Shown here: positions 45,758 through 54,867 of the stretch, piece by piece | Layout: the number at the start of each line of letters is the position of its first letter | Position numbering within the stretch: the stretch's first letter is position 1 | Assembly (NCBI RefSeq): GCF_000734965.1 | Contig: NZ_JMTB01000111.1 | Location: 44,429-108,428 of the forward strand | Source: Trabulsiella guamensis ATCC 49490 | Lineage (GTDB): Bacteria > Pseudomonadota > Gammaproteobacteria > Enterobacterales > Enterobacteriaceae | Length of the DNA: 64,000 nucleotides | Direction of reading: 5' to 3' | Made by a program: the position numbers and the translations under genes | Notes under the pieces: model-generated | The model's input: the letters and a program-made list of their open reading frames with translations, nothing else | What the model was told of the DNA's origin: nothing | Database searches by the model: none

Positions 45758-47191
45758 TTAGTTGTTCTGATAAATATCTTTGTATAACCGGCTTTCAAAG
45801 CGAACCAGCGGAATTCGACGGTTTCGTTGATCCGCGGGCTCTACCGCATAGCCGGAAAGGTATTGCACGAAGGCCATGCGCTGACCGCTGGCGGTGGTGA
45901 TGAAACCGGCGAGGTTATACACCCCCTGCAGAGACCCTGTTTTCGCCGAGACTTTCCCGTCCACCCCTGCCGCGTGCAGACCCGCACGGTATTGCAGTGA
46001 ACCGTCGTGACCAGCGAGTGGCAGCATGGTGATGAAGTTCAGTTCGTTGTCATGCTGGGCGATGTACTGCAACACCTGCATCATCGTCGCCGGCGCGAGC
46101 AGATTATGGCGTGATAACCCTGAACCGTCGGCAATAATCGTATTACCCAGATCCACGCCTGCCTGTTGACGGAGGATCTGCCGTACGGCATCAGAGCCCG
46201 CACGCCAGGTACCTGGCACGCCGAAACGCGCATGGCCAATCATACGAAACACGGTATCGGCAATCATGTTATCTGATTTTTTCAGCATGATTTTCAGCAG
46301 ATCGTGCAACGGCGCCGACTGCTTGCTGGCGATGACGGTACCCGCTTCTCCGGGCAGTGTCTGGCGCAGCAGTGTGCCGGTATAGCTTATACCAGCCTGT
46401 TTGAGTTCGTCTTTCAGGATAGCCCCGGCGTAGGCCGCGCCATCCTGAATGGCGAAGGCCAGCGGCAGTGGTTCGCTGCGCTGCGGCAGGCAGCCAGTCA
46501 GCGTGAAGCGATTGAGATCGCCCGGCACGACGTCGAGTTCGCAATACTGAGCATCGCCAGAACCACGCGCCAGCGTTCGCACCTGGCTGAACATCGTGAC
46601 CGGGTAGTAAGACGCAACGCGAATAAACGCCAGATCGCCGGGTTTTTGCGCGCTATAAAGTGACACCGAGAAACAGTTACGATCGACAATCGCGGCGGCG
46701 GGTGGGGCGCTAAAGCACTGCGTCATGTCGTTCCACGGCCAGCCGGGGGCTTTGTCGTGGCTGGCGAAAACGGAGGTGTCGATGAGGAGATTTCCCTCGA
46801 TTTTTTCGACGCCTGATCGCTTCAGAACGGCAACCATATTGCGGATATCCTGACGTTTTAGCGTCGGATCGCCACCGAAGCGGGCAATAAGGTCGCCTTT
46901 CAGAACGCCGCTTTCTACGCTACCCTTACTTTCCAGTGTGGTCGTAAAACGAAAGTCCGGGCCAAGCTGGAGTAGCGCCGCCAGTGCCGTAATCACTTTC
47001 TGTGTACTGGCCGGTAACGCCATCTGTTGGGCGTGATAGTCAATTTCTGGCGACGGTGCGCCGACTTTTTGAACCATAAGCGCAAGATTGGCACCTGCGG
47101 GAAGCTGGTTAACGTATTCGTCAACATTCGCCGCCTGCACACCGAACGCTATACTGGTGGTCAATCCGATGATAAATCTGGAAAATCGCAT
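45758..47191 (-). CDS. dacB: Penicillin-binding protein 4 (D-Ala-D-Ala carboxypeptidase/endopeptidase)
   Basis: A 477-residue periplasmic class C PBP (E. coli length). The signal peptide ends at VQA (residue 20). Catalytic SxxK motif is ASTQK (Ser62, Lys65); SDN (KKSDNMIAD, about 306) and KTG (SAKTGSLQG, about 417) complete the site. It trims pentapeptides and cuts DD-crosslinks. In several Enterobacteriaceae its inactivation derepresses chromosomal ampC; the gene is intact here. It is divergent from greA. Confidence 0.97.
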   Translation of the reverse strand: MRFSRFIIGLTTSIAFGVQAANVDEYVNQLPAGANLALMVQKVGAPSPEIDYHAQQMALPASTQKVITALAALLQLGPDFRFTTTLESKGSVESGVLKGDLIARFGGDPTLKRQDIRNMVAVLKRSGVEKIEGNLLIDTSVFASHDKAPGWPWNDMTQCFSAPPAAAIVDRNCFSVSLYSAQKPGDLAFIRVASYYPVTMFSQVRTLARGSGDAQYCELDVVPGDLNRFTLTGCLPQRSEPLPLAFAIQDGAAYAGAILKDELKQAGISYTGTLLRQTLPGEAGTVIASKQSAPLHDLLKIMLKKSDNMIADTVFRMIGHARFGVPGTWRAGSDAVRQILRQQAGVDLGNTIIADGSGLSRHNLLAPATMMQVLQYIAQHDNELNFITMLPLAGHDGSLQYRAGLHAAGVDGKVSAKTGSLQGVYNLAGFITTASGQRMAFVQYLSGYAVEPADQRNRRIPLVRFESRLYKDIYQNN

Positions 47192-47256
47192 AATCCCGCG
47201 CTAACAACCTGGAAACCAGCCGCCATACTACGGCGCATTGCCCTGAAAAGTAAACG

Positions 47257-47285
47257 ATGACCCATAGTGAACTTCAGGTTAAAAT
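47257..47285 (+). promoter_or_regulatory. greA promoter
   Basis: A -35-like ATGACC (47257-47262), a 17-bp spacer and a -10 TAAAAT (47280-47285), giving a start near 47,292. E. coli greA also has a sigma-E promoter; I did not find a clear one. Confidence 0.55.
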
Positions 47286-47291
47286 GCGTAT

Positions 47292-47350
47292 CAAATGAAA
47301 AAATTGCTGCTGACCTGGGGTTTCCCCCGGGTCAGTTTTCTTTTGCTTTT
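47292..47350 (+). ncRNA. graL: GraL leader RNA / greA attenuator
   Basis: An 11-bp stem, CTGACCTGGGG (47310-47320) with CCCCGGGTCAG (47325-47335; one G-U pair), loop TTTC and the tract TTTTCTTTTGCTTTT, about 95 bases before greA. In E. coli the same leader terminator releases a 40-50 nt sRNA, GraL, in a GreA-dependent autoregulation. With a start near 47,292 the product here would be about 50 nt. Confidence 0.8.
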
Positions 47351-47428
47351 GTCCCGCCATTTGCGGGTCGGAAGCTCCGGAACGGCGTCAGTCCGTTCCT
47401 CGAAGGAATGATGAAAGAGGTATAACAA

Positions 47429-47905
47429 ATGCAAGCTATTCCGATGACCTTACGTGGTGCCGAAAAACTGCGCGAAGAACTGGAGTACCTGAAATCCGTT
47501 CGTCGCCCTGAAATCATTGCGGCCATCGCCGAAGCCCGTGAGCACGGCGATCTGAAAGAAAATGCGGAATACCATGCTGCGCGTGAGCAGCAGGGTTTTT
47601 GCGAAGGCCGTATCAAAGACATCGAAGCGAAGCTGTCTAACGCGCAGGTCATCGACATCACCAAAATGCCGAAAAACGGCCGGGTGATATTTGGCGCGAC
47701 AGTGAGCGTTCTGAACCTCGACAACGACGAAGAGCAGACCTACCGTATCGTGGGAGATGATGAAGCAGATTTTAAGCAGAATCTGATTTCTGTGAATTCG
47801 CCCATCGCACGCGGCCTGATCGGCAAAGAGCAGGATGACGTCGTGGTCATCCGTACGCCAGGTGGCGACGTCGAATATGAAATCATCAAGGTGGAATATC
47901 TGTGA
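47429..47905 (+). CDS. greA: Transcription elongation factor GreA
   Basis: A 158-residue factor (E. coli length). The N-terminal coiled-coil finger (residues 1-75), with acidic tip around [15 protein letters not shown], enters the RNA polymerase secondary channel and stimulates cleavage of backtracked RNA. The C-terminal FKBP-like domain ends [19 protein letters not shown] precedes the ATG. Controlled by the attenuating GraL leader upstream. Confidence 0.98.
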   Translation: MQAIPMTLRGAEKLREELEYLKSVRRPEIIAAIAEAREHGDLKENAEYHAAREQQGFCEGRIKDIEAKLSNAQVIDITKMPKNGRVIFGATVSVLNLDNDEEQTYRIVGDDEADFKQNLISVNSPIARGLIGKEQDDVVVIRTPGGDVEYEIIKVEYL

Positions 47906-47948
47906 TTTCACCTCAGCACATGGCGTGTTGAAAGATTGTAAAGATAAG

Positions 47949-47973
47949 AAAAAGGCCGCGATGCGGCCTTTTA
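47949..47973. terminator. greA terminator (also usable by yhbY)
   Basis: AAAAGGCCGC (47950-47959), loop GAT, GCGGCCTTTT (47963-47972): a symmetric hairpin 44 bases after greA with A and T on both sides. Confidence 0.88.
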
Positions 47974-48056
47974 ACAACGTAAAGAGCATGGCATTTTGCT
48001 CGTCTGCTCGCGGAACCCTCGTTTTACACAACCTTGTGTGCGACTTTAGGATATTC

Positions 48057-48350
48057 TTAGCGTGGCAATGAGATTTTTCGCTCTTTGGTTGGACGGTACA
48101 GAACCAGTGTTTTACCGATGACCTGGACATTGCAGGCGCCGGTTTCACGGACGATAGCTTCCACAATCAGGCTTTTCGTCTCACGGTCTTCAGAGGCGAT
48201 CTTAATTTTGATCAGCTCGTGGTGATCCAACGCTTGTTCAATCTCGGCCAGTACCCCTTCGGTCAAACCATTATTGCCAAGCATAACAACTGGCTTGAGC
48301 GGATGTGCCAGACCCTTGAGGTGCTGTTTTTGTTTAGTACTCAGATTCAT
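48057..48350 (-). CDS. yhbY: YhbY, ribosome assembly RNA-binding protein
   Basis: A 97-residue single CRS1-YhbY (CRM) domain protein (E. coli length) with the KH-like GNNGLTEG loop and the start MNLSTKQKQHLKGLAHPLKP. It associates with pre-50S particles in E. coli. It is divergent from rlmE, and the heat-shock promoter of rlmE-ftsH lies in the 122-base gap. Confidence 0.94.
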   Translation of the reverse strand: MNLSTKQKQHLKGLAHPLKPVVMLGNNGLTEGVLAEIEQALDHHELIKIKIASEDRETKSLIVEAIVRETGACNVQVIGKTLVLYRPTKERKISLPR

Positions 48351-48373
48351 CGTATATTTTTACTTACGTTGGG

Positions 48374-48403
48374 ATTGAAAACGGTACATTCTACCGCCAT
48401 CTC
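48374..48403 (+). promoter_or_regulatory. Sigma-32 (heat-shock) promoter of rlmE-ftsH
   Basis: ATTGAAA (48374-48380) resembles the sigma-32 -35 (CTTGAAA), and CGCCATCT (48395-48402), 14 bases later, resembles its -10 (CCCCATNT). rlmE-ftsH is a known heat-shock operon in E. coli, so both motif and context agree. Confidence 0.65.
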
Positions 48404-48472
48404 CCTAATATCGCCAAATTGCCGCGTCGAAATTTACGTCGGTGTATACGATGAAACCGGATGGAAAGTTAA

Positions 48473-49102
48473 ATGACAGGTAAAAAGCGTTCTGCCAGCT
48501 CCAGTCGCTGGCTCCAGGAACACTTTAGCGATAAATATGTTCAGCAGGCACAGAAAAAGGGGTTGCGTTCCCGTGCCTGGTTTAAACTTGATGAAATACA
48601 GCAAAGTGACAAGCTTTTTAAGCCGGGAATGACGGTGGTCGATCTCGGTGCGGCACCCGGTGGTTGGTCGCAATATGCGGTCACACAAATCGGCGGAACA
48701 GGCCGGATCATCGCGTGCGATCTTTTACCTATGGATCCTATCGTTGGAGTGGACTTCCTTCAGGGCGATTTTCGTGATGAATTAGTCCTGAAAGCGTTAC
48801 TTGAGCGCGTGGGTGACAGTAAAGTACAAGTTGTCATGTCCGATATGGCACCGAACATGTGCGGAACCCCCGCGGTGGATATCCCGCGGGCCATGTATCT
48901 GGTGGAACTGGCGCTCGAAATGTGTCGGGATGTACTGGCGCCAGGCGGTAGTTTTGTAGTCAAAGTGTTCCAGGGCGAAGGTTTCGAGGAGTACCTAAGG
49001 GAAATTCGCTCCCTGTTTACGAAAGTGAAAGTTCGTAAGCCGGACTCTTCTCGCGCACGTTCGCGTGAAGTGTACATTGTAGCGACCGGGCGAAAATCTT
49101 AG
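48473..49102 (+). CDS. rlmE: 23S rRNA 2'-O-ribose U2552 methyltransferase
   Basis: A 209-residue methyltransferase (E. coli RrmJ/FtsJ length) modifying U2552 in the 23S A-loop late in 50S assembly. SAM-binding motif I is [15 protein letters not shown] (about residues 57-71). The catalytic K-D-K-E set is consistent with [15 protein letters not shown] and VVKVFQGEG. Heat-shock induced; ftsH follows after 90 bases in the same operon. Confidence 0.97.
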   Translation: MTGKKRSASSSRWLQEHFSDKYVQQAQKKGLRSRAWFKLDEIQQSDKLFKPGMTVVDLGAAPGGWSQYAVTQIGGTGRIIACDLLPMDPIVGVDFLQGDFRDELVLKALLERVGDSKVQVVMSDMAPNMCGTPAVDIPRAMYLVELALEMCRDVLAPGGSFVVKVFQGEGFEEYLREIRSLFTKVKVRKPDSSRARSREVYIVATGRKS

Positions 49103-49192
49103 ACAGTGAATTTCAGGCGACATTTTGAAAGACGCTGGATATAGAGTATCCTGACGCTGTTTTTAACACAGTTGTAATAAGAGGTTAATCCC

Positions 49193-51136
49193 TTGAGTGA
49201 CATGGCGAAAAACCTAATACTCTGGCTGGTCATTGCTGTTGTGCTGATGTCAGTGTTCCAGAGCTTTGGGCCCAGCGAGTCGAATGGCCGTAAGGTGGAA
49301 TATTCTACCTTCCTGCAAGAGGTCAATAATGACCAGGTTCGCGAAGCGCGTATCAACGGACGTGAGATCAACGTTACCAAGAAAGATAGTAACCGTTACA
49401 CGACTTACATTCCGGTTAACGATCCTAAGCTGCTTGATAACCTGCTGACCAAAAACGTCAAAGTGGTTGGTGAACCGCCGGAAGAGCCGAGCCTGCTGGC
49501 TTCTATCTTCATTTCCTGGTTCCCGATGCTGTTGTTGATTGGCGTCTGGATCTTCTTCATGCGCCAGATGCAGGGCGGTGGCGGCAAAGGGGCGATGTCG
49601 TTCGGTAAGAGCAAAGCCCGTATGCTGACAGAAGATCAGATCAAAACCACCTTCGCTGACGTCGCCGGTTGCGACGAAGCAAAAGAAGAGGTGGCGGAGC
49701 TGGTCGAATACCTGCGCGAGCCAAGCCGTTTCCAGAAACTGGGCGGTAAAATCCCGAAAGGCGTGCTGATGGTCGGCCCTCCGGGTACCGGTAAAACGCT
49801 GCTGGCGAAAGCGATCGCCGGTGAAGCGAAAGTACCGTTCTTTACGATTTCTGGTTCTGATTTCGTTGAAATGTTCGTGGGTGTCGGCGCCTCTCGTGTG
49901 CGTGACATGTTCGAACAGGCCAAGAAAGCGGCACCTTGCATTATCTTCATTGATGAAATCGATGCTGTGGGCCGTCAGCGTGGCGCCGGTCTTGGTGGCG
50001 GTCACGATGAACGTGAGCAGACTCTGAACCAGATGCTGGTTGAGATGGATGGGTTTGAAGGTAACGAAGGTATTATCGTTATCGCCGCAACTAACCGTCC
50101 GGACGTTCTGGATCCTGCGCTGCTGCGTCCTGGCCGTTTCGACCGTCAGGTGGTGGTTGGTCTGCCGGATGTTCGTGGTCGTGAGCAGATCCTGAAAGTG
50201 CATATGCGTCGCGTACCGCTGTCGCCGGACATTGATGCTGCGATTATTGCCCGCGGTACACCAGGCTTCTCGGGTGCGGATCTCGCTAACCTCGTGAACG
50301 AAGCCGCACTGTTTGCCGCTCGTGGCAACAAACGCGTAGTGTCGATGGTCGAATTCGAGAAAGCGAAAGATAAAATCATGATGGGCGCGGAACGTCGCTC
50401 CATGGTGATGACAGAAGCGCAGAAAGAATCTACAGCTTACCACGAAGCCGGTCACGCGATTATCGGTCGCCTGGTACCGGAACACGATCCGGTACACAAA
50501 GTGACGATTATCCCGCGTGGACGCGCGCTCGGTGTGACCTTCTTCCTGCCGGAAGGCGACGCAATCAGCGCCAGTCGTCAGAAACTGGAAAGCCAGATTT
50601 CAACGCTGTACGGTGGTCGTCTGGCGGAAGAGATCATCTACGGTGTGGAACATGTGTCTACTGGTGCGTCTAACGACATCAAAGTCGCGACTAACCTGGC
50701 GCGTAACATGGTGACGCAGTGGGGCTTCTCCGACAAACTCGGTCCGCTGCTGTATGCAGAGGAAGAGGGCGAAGTCTTCCTGGGTCGTTCCGTGGCAAAA
50801 GCCAAGCATATGTCCGATGAAACGGCGCGTATCATTGACCAGGAAGTGAAAGCGCTGATTGAACGTAATTACAATCGTGCTCGTCAGATCCTGAACGATA
50901 ATATGGATATCCTGCATGCTATGAAAGATGCGCTCATGAAGTATGAGACCATCGATGCGCCGCAGATCGACGACCTGATGGCCCGTCGCGAAGTGCGCGC
51001 ACCGGCAGGCTGGGAAGATCCCAATACGCCGAACAATTCTGACAATAACGGCACCCCGCGTGCGCCGCGTCCGGTCGATGAACCGCGTACGCCGAACCCG
51101 GGCAATACCATGTCAGAACAGTTGGGTGACAAATAA
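49193..51136 (+). CDS. ftsH: FtsH, membrane-bound ATP-dependent zinc metalloprotease
   Basis: An essential inner-membrane AAA protease that degrades LpxC, sigma-32 and unassembled membrane proteins. Two membrane helices (about residues 8-27 and 98-120) flank a periplasmic domain; then Walker A GPPGTGKT, Walker [13 protein letters not shown], the SRH region and the zinc motif HEAGH. GAGG at 49181-49184 is 8 bases before a TTG (49193) but 17 before the ATG at 49202. I therefore favour TTG, giving 647 residues (MSDMAKNL...); the usual 644-residue annotation uses the ATG. The C-terminal 50 residues are low complexity (Pro, Asn). Confidence 0.96.
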   Translation: MSDMAKNLILWLVIAVVLMSVFQSFGPSESNGRKVEYSTFLQEVNNDQVREARINGREINVTKKDSNRYTTYIPVNDPKLLDNLLTKNVKVVGEPPEEPSLLASIFISWFPMLLLIGVWIFFMRQMQGGGGKGAMSFGKSKARMLTEDQIKTTFADVAGCDEAKEEVAELVEYLREPSRFQKLGGKIPKGVLMVGPPGTGKTLLAKAIAGEAKVPFFTISGSDFVEMFVGVGASRVRDMFEQAKKAAPCIIFIDEIDAVGRQRGAGLGGGHDEREQTLNQMLVEMDGFEGNEGIIVIAATNRPDVLDPALLRPGRFDRQVVVGLPDVRGREQILKVHMRRVPLSPDIDAAIIARGTPGFSGADLANLVNEAALFAARGNKRVVSMVEFEKAKDKIMMGAERRSMVMTEAQKESTAYHEAGHAIIGRLVPEHDPVHKVTIIPRGRALGVTFFLPEGDAISASRQKLESQISTLYGGRLAEEIIYGVEHVSTGASNDIKVATNLARNMVTQWGFSDKLGPLLYAEEEGEVFLGRSVAKAKHMSDETARIIDQEVKALIERNYNRARQILNDNMDILHAMKDALMKYETIDAPQIDDLMARREVRAPAGWEDPNTPNNSDNNGTPRAPRPVDEPRTPNPGNTMSEQLGDK

Positions 51137-51168
51137 GTCATCGCTGTTGATGATGTGTTCTCTGTCTG

Positions 51169-51196
51169 AAACCCTGGGGCTTGCTCCGGGGTTTTT
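51169..51196 (+). terminator. ftsH terminator / attenuator before folP
   Basis: A stem with left arm AAACCCTGGGG and right arm CTCCGGGGTTT (allowing G-U pairs), loop CTTG, then a T-run, 33 bases after ftsH. folP begins about 40 bases later, so some readthrough is expected. Confidence 0.75.
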
Positions 51197-51234
51197 CTTA
51201 TCCGAATAACCATAAAAATACCAGGGAAAAGACC

Positions 51235-52083
51235 ATGAAACTGACGGCCCAGGGTGCAGAACTTGACCTCAATTTTCCTCATGTCATGGGGATCCTTAAC
51301 GTTACGCCTGACTCCTTTTCCGATGGCGGCACGCACAACTCGCTGGTAGAGGCGGTCAAACATGCCAACCTGATGATTAACGCTGGCGCGACCATTATTG
51401 ACGTGGGGGGGGAGTCAACACGCCCGGGTGCGGCAGATGTGAGTGTTGAAGAAGAACTGGCGCGCGTCATCCCGGTGGTTGCAGCCATCGCACAGCGCTT
51501 TGAAGTCTGGATTTCCGTCGACACCTCAAAACCGGAAGTGATCCGCGAATCCGCGAGAGTGGGCGCTCACATCATCAATGACATTCGTTCACTGACCGAG
51601 CCCGGCGCGCTGGAAGCGGCGGCAGAAACGGGGCTACCTGTCTGCCTGATGCATATGCAGGGTCAACCCAAAACCATGCAGGAAGCGCCACACTACGATG
51701 ATGTTTTCACCGATGTAAATCGTTTCTTTATTGAGCAGATCGCACGCTGTGAGCGGGCGGGTATCGCAAAAGAGAAATTGTTGCTCGACCCGGGATTCGG
51801 TTTCGGTAAAAATCTCTCCCACAATTATGCTCTGCTTGCACGACTGTCTGAATTTCATCACTTTGGCCTGCCGTTGTTAGTGGGCATGTCGCGTAAGTCG
51901 ATGGTGGGCCAGTTGTTGAATGTGGGGCCGTCTGAGCGTTTGAGTGGAAGCCTTGCCTGTGCGGTGATCGCGGCGATGCAGGGCGCACAAATCATTCGCG
52001 TCCATGATGTAAAAGAAACAGTAGAAGCGATGCGCGTAGTCGAAGCGACGCTGTCAGCAAGGGAAAATAAACGCTATGAGTAA
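51235..52083 (+). CDS. folP: Dihydropteroate synthase
   Basis: A 282-residue TIM-barrel enzyme (E. coli length) joining p-aminobenzoate to dihydropterin pyrophosphate, the sulfonamide target. Signatures: [14 protein letters not shown] (residues about 19-32) and [11 protein letters not shown] (about 56-66). The usual wild-type residues in these loops are present; I see no obvious resistance insertion. The frame extends to 51181 inside the terminator, but the ATG at 51235 gives the E. coli length. It overlaps glmM by 8 bases. Confidence 0.97.
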   Translation: MKLTAQGAELDLNFPHVMGILNVTPDSFSDGGTHNSLVEAVKHANLMINAGATIIDVGGESTRPGAADVSVEEELARVIPVVAAIAQRFEVWISVDTSKPEVIRESARVGAHIINDIRSLTEPGALEAAAETGLPVCLMHMQGQPKTMQEAPHYDDVFTDVNRFFIEQIARCERAGIAKEKLLLDPGFGFGKNLSHNYALLARLSEFHHFGLPLLVGMSRKSMVGQLLNVGPSERLSGSLACAVIAAMQGAQIIRVHDVKETVEAMRVVEATLSARENKRYE

Positions 52084-53413
52084 TCGTAAATATTTTGGCA
52101 CCGATGGTATCCGTGGGCGTGTTGGCGACGCGCCAATTACCCCTGATTTCGTTCTGAAACTCGGCTGGGCGGCGGGTAAGGTGCTGGCGCGTCATGGATC
52201 GCGCAAAGTGATTATCGGTAAAGACACGCGTATTTCCGGCTATATGCTGGAGTCGGCGCTGGAGGCGGGACTGGCAGCCGCCGGGTTGTCTGCTTCATTC
52301 ACCGGACCAATGCCAACACCGGCGGTGGCTTACCTGACGCGCACTTTCCGCGCTGAAGCTGGTATTGTCATTTCCGCTTCCCACAATCCGTATTACGACA
52401 ACGGGATCAAATTCTTCTCCATCGACGGCACTAAACTGCCGGATGACGTTGAAGAAGCCATCGAAGCCGAGCTGGAAAAAGAGATCAGTTGCGTGGATTC
52501 CGCCGAACTTGGTAAGGCGAGCCGCATTGTGGATGCGGCGGGTCGTTACATTGAGTTCTGTAAAGCGACCTTCCCGAACGAATTAAGCCTGAACGGGCTG
52601 AAAGTGGTGGTTGATTGTGCGAACGGCGCGACCTACCACATAGCGCCGAGCGTGTTCCGCGAACTGGGCGCGAAAGTGATTACCATGGGCTGCGAGCCGG
52701 ATGGGGTCAATATCAACGAAGGCGTGGGCGCAACAGATGTCCGTGCGTTACAGACCCGCGTTCTGGCAGAAAAAGCCGATCTCGGTATCGCGTTTGACGG
52801 CGATGGCGACCGCGTCATTATGGTCGATCACCAGGGCAACAAAGTCGATGGTGACCAGATCCTCTACATCATTGCCCGCGAAGGGCTGCGTCAGGGTCAG
52901 CTGCGCGGTGGCGCCGTAGGCACGCTGATGAGCAACATGGGGCTGGAGCTGGCGCTGAAACAGCTGGGTATTCCCTTCGCACGCGCCAAAGTTGGCGACC
53001 GCTATGTTCTGGAACTGCTACAGGAGAAAGGCTGGCGCATTGGTGCGGAAAACTCTGGTCACGTCATCCTGCTTGATAAAACCACCACCGGCGACGGTAT
53101 TGTGGCTGGGCTGCAGGTCGTGGCGGCGATGGTACGTAACCATATGAGCCTGTACGATCTGTGTAGCGGAATGAAGATGTTCCCGCAGGTACTGGTCAAC
53201 GTGCGCTACAGCGCAGATTCCGCGAACCCGCTGGAGAATGACACTGTGAAGAGTGTCACCGCGGAAGTCGAAACCGCGCTGGCGGGGCGTGGCCGCGTAC
53301 TGCTGCGTAAATCCGGTACTGAACCGTTAATTCGCGTGATGGTGGAAGGCGAAGATGATGCTCAGGTTACTGCCTTTGCCCACCGTATCGCTGATGCAGT
53401 AAAAGCGGTGTAA
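52076..53413 (+). CDS. glmM: Phosphoglucosamine mutase
   Basis: A 445-residue alpha-phosphohexomutase (E. coli length) converting glucosamine-6-phosphate to the 1-phosphate for UDP-GlcNAc. Phosphoserine Ser102 is in [14 protein letters not shown], the magnesium loop is DGDGDRV (about residue 241) and the phosphate-binding loop is [11 protein letters not shown]. Its start lies inside folP (8-base overlap), so translation is coupled. A modest terminator (53432-53460) follows. Confidence 0.97.
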   Translation: MSNRKYFGTDGIRGRVGDAPITPDFVLKLGWAAGKVLARHGSRKVIIGKDTRISGYMLESALEAGLAAAGLSASFTGPMPTPAVAYLTRTFRAEAGIVISASHNPYYDNGIKFFSIDGTKLPDDVEEAIEAELEKEISCVDSAELGKASRIVDAAGRYIEFCKATFPNELSLNGLKVVVDCANGATYHIAPSVFRELGAKVITMGCEPDGVNINEGVGATDVRALQTRVLAEKADLGIAFDGDGDRVIMVDHQGNKVDGDQILYIIAREGLRQGQLRGGAVGTLMSNMGLELALKQLGIPFARAKVGDRYVLELLQEKGWRIGAENSGHVILLDKTTTGDGIVAGLQVVAAMVRNHMSLYDLCSGMKMFPQVLVNVRYSADSANPLENDTVKSVTAEVETALAGRGRVLLRKSGTEPLIRVMVEGEDDAQVTAFAHRIADAVKAV

Positions 53414-53431
53414 AACGGCTTTCTAAGTGTT

Positions 53432-53460
53432 TAAAAAGGCGGCGCAAGTCGCTTTTTTTT
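53432..53460 (+). terminator. Probable glmM terminator
   Basis: AAAAAGGCG pairs with CGCTTTTT with one bulged G, followed by a run of eight T, 18 bases after glmM. The stem is imperfect but the T-run is strong. Confidence 0.6.
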
Positions 53461-53478
53461 CCGGCAATTATCCGCTTT

Positions 53479-53507
53479 TTGCTGTTTTTTTCCGCAGTTG
53501 GTACAAT
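53479..53507 (+). promoter_or_regulatory. secG-leuU promoter
   Basis: TTGCTG (53479-53484), a 17-bp spacer and TACAAT (53502-53507) with an upstream TG (extended -10). It gives a leader of about 130 bases before secG. Confidence 0.55.
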
Positions 53508-53642
53508 GCGCTTAATTTGCCCTTGCGAAGGTTATTCGCTTTGGTTAGTATTCACACCCGCTTCAGTGGGAAACGTTAAAACGCCCCGCTTTATTGGTTG
53601 AAGCAATTGGCATGCGGTCACCCCGCAAGGAACAGGTTGATT

Positions 53643-53975
53643 ATGTACGAAGCTCTTTTGGTTGTTTTCCTTATTGTGGCGATTGGCCTGATTGGCCTGA
53701 TCATGCTGCAGCAAGGTAAAGGCGCTGATATGGGAGCCTCCTTTGGAGCAGGTGCTTCCGCCACGTTATTTGGTTCTAGCGGTTCTGGTAACTTCATGAC
53801 CCGTATGACCGCATTACTGGCGACGCTGTTCTTTATCATCAGCCTGGTTCTGGGTAACCTGAATACCAATAAAACCAGTAAAGGAAGCGAGTGGGAATCT
53901 CTGAGTGCGCCAGCGAAAACTGAGCAGACTCAGCCAGCAGCGCCGGCCCAGCCGAGCAGCGATATCCCGCGCTAA
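53643..53975 (+). CDS. secG: SecG, protein-export channel subunit
   Basis: A 110-residue subunit of the SecYEG translocon (E. coli length) with two membrane helices (about residues 2-22 and 52-74) and the conserved cytoplasmic loop GKGADMGASFGAGAS. The tail is rich in Gln, Pro and Ala. The frame is open from 53598, but AGGAACAGG lies before the ATG at 53643, which gives the conserved MYEALLVVFLIVA start. tRNA-Leu follows after 9 bases and is likely cotranscribed. Confidence 0.97.
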   Translation: MYEALLVVFLIVAIGLIGLIMLQQGKGADMGASFGAGASATLFGSSGSGNFMTRMTALLATLFFIISLVLGNLNTNKTSKGSEWESLSAPAKTEQTQPAAPAQPSSDIPR

Positions 53976-53984
53976 TACAGTCGT

Positions 53985-54071
53985 GCCGAGGTGGTGGAAT
54001 TGGTAGACACGCTACCTTGAGGTGGTAGTGCCCGATTGGGCTTACGGGTTCAAGTCCCGTCCTCGGTACCA
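53985..54071 (+). tRNA. leuU: tRNA-Leu (anticodon GAG)
   Basis: An 87-nt class II tRNA including a genome-encoded CCA (54069-54071). The acceptor arms GCCGAGG / CCTCGGT pair (first pair G-U). The anticodon stem CTACC/GGTAG encloses loop TTGAGGT with anticodon GAG at 54019-54021. A long variable arm (about TGCCCGATTGGGCTTA) and the T-arm GGGTTCAAGTCCC are clear. It reads CUC/CUU. The secG-leuU order is that of E. coli; what follows is not. Confidence 0.97.
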
Positions 54072-54080
54072 ATATTCCAG

Positions 54081-54110
54081 AAAAAGAGACATCAAAGATG
54101 TCTCTTTTTT
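54081..54110. terminator. secG-leuU terminator
   Basis: AAAAAGAGACATC (54081-54093), loop AAA, GATGTCTCTTTTT (54097-54109): a 13-bp perfect stem with A and T ends. It can also terminate the convergent ABC transporter operon from the other side. Confidence 0.92.
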
Positions 54111-54171
54111 GTATCTGAAGCCTGCGTAATTACTGGTTTTCTCCCTCGTTTTCTACTCTCCTGACCCGACG

Positions 54172-54867
54172 TTATTCAGGTAACGGCGCTGGCCGTTTGA
54201 AACGCCAGCGCTTTGCAAACTGTTCCAGAGAACAGCAGAGCAGGTAATAGACGACGCCGGTAAAGATAAAAATGGCTGCCGGGTAAATTTGTACCCGGTT
54301 GTTTACCTGTCCTGCAACCGTGGTCAGTTCGGGCACATTCACAATGAACGCCAGTGACGTATCTTTCAGCAGGCTGATAAAAATCCCCACCAGAGACGGA
54401 AGTATATTTCTCAAAGTCTGCGGCAGCAGCACACGCCACAACGTTTGTCGTGTACTGAATCCCTGAGACAAGGCTGCTTCGTACTGCCCTGACGGTAACG
54501 CTCTCAGACCGGCTAATACCGAATGCATCACCGATGCCGCCGTAAACCAGGCCAGCGCAAGTGTCACGGTGAGCGCCCCCGGAAGATCGCTTCCGGTGAT
54601 AAGCGGCAGAAGATACCACATCCAGAAAATCACAAAGATGAGCGGAATGCCGCGGATCAGTTCTGCCCATAAAAAGAGCGCCTTGCGCACGATCCCGCTA
54701 AAACGCCAGGCCAAACACGCCAGCGCAATCCCGCCTGGCAGAGCAAAAAGTGCGGCCCCGAATGCCATCATTAACGAGAGCAATACCCCACCAGGTTCAC
54801 CGGCGGCTGCGCGTCCCCACAGAAGATAATCCAGGTTATCGGCAATGACATTAAGCCCGGCAATCAT
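54172..54867 (-). CDS. Polar amino acid ABC transporter permease (GltK-like)
   Basis: A 231-residue inner-membrane permease of the HisMQ/GltJK family, with about five helices and the EAA loop YEAALSQGFSTRQTLWRVLLPQ that docks the ATPase. The frame can begin with GTG at 54876, but AGGGAG is 8 bases from the ATG at 54867. It overlaps the previous permease gene by 17 bases. Last gene of a four-gene importer operon that is absent from this place in E. coli. Substrate unknown; acidic or other polar amino acids, or cystine, are plausible. Confidence 0.85.
   Translation of the reverse strand: MIAGLNVIADNLDYLLWGRAAAGEPGGVLLSLMMAFGAALFALPGGIALACLAWRFSGIVRKALFLWAELIRGIPLIFVIFWMWYLLPLITGSDLPGALTVTLALAWFTAASVMHSVLAGLRALPSGQYEAALSQGFSTRQTLWRVLLPQTLRNILPSLVGIFISLLKDTSLAFIVNVPELTTVAGQVNNRVQIYPAAIFIFTGVVYYLLCCSLEQFAKRWRFKRPAPLPE

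Noticed and set aside
49250..50497. A 415-codon minus-strand frame opposite ftsH
   Set aside because: Antisense shadow of ftsH; same reasoning.
53985..54071. tRNA-Leu as an active island attachment site
   Set aside because: No integrase and no second copy of the tRNA 3' end was found in the window, so site-specific integration cannot be supported.
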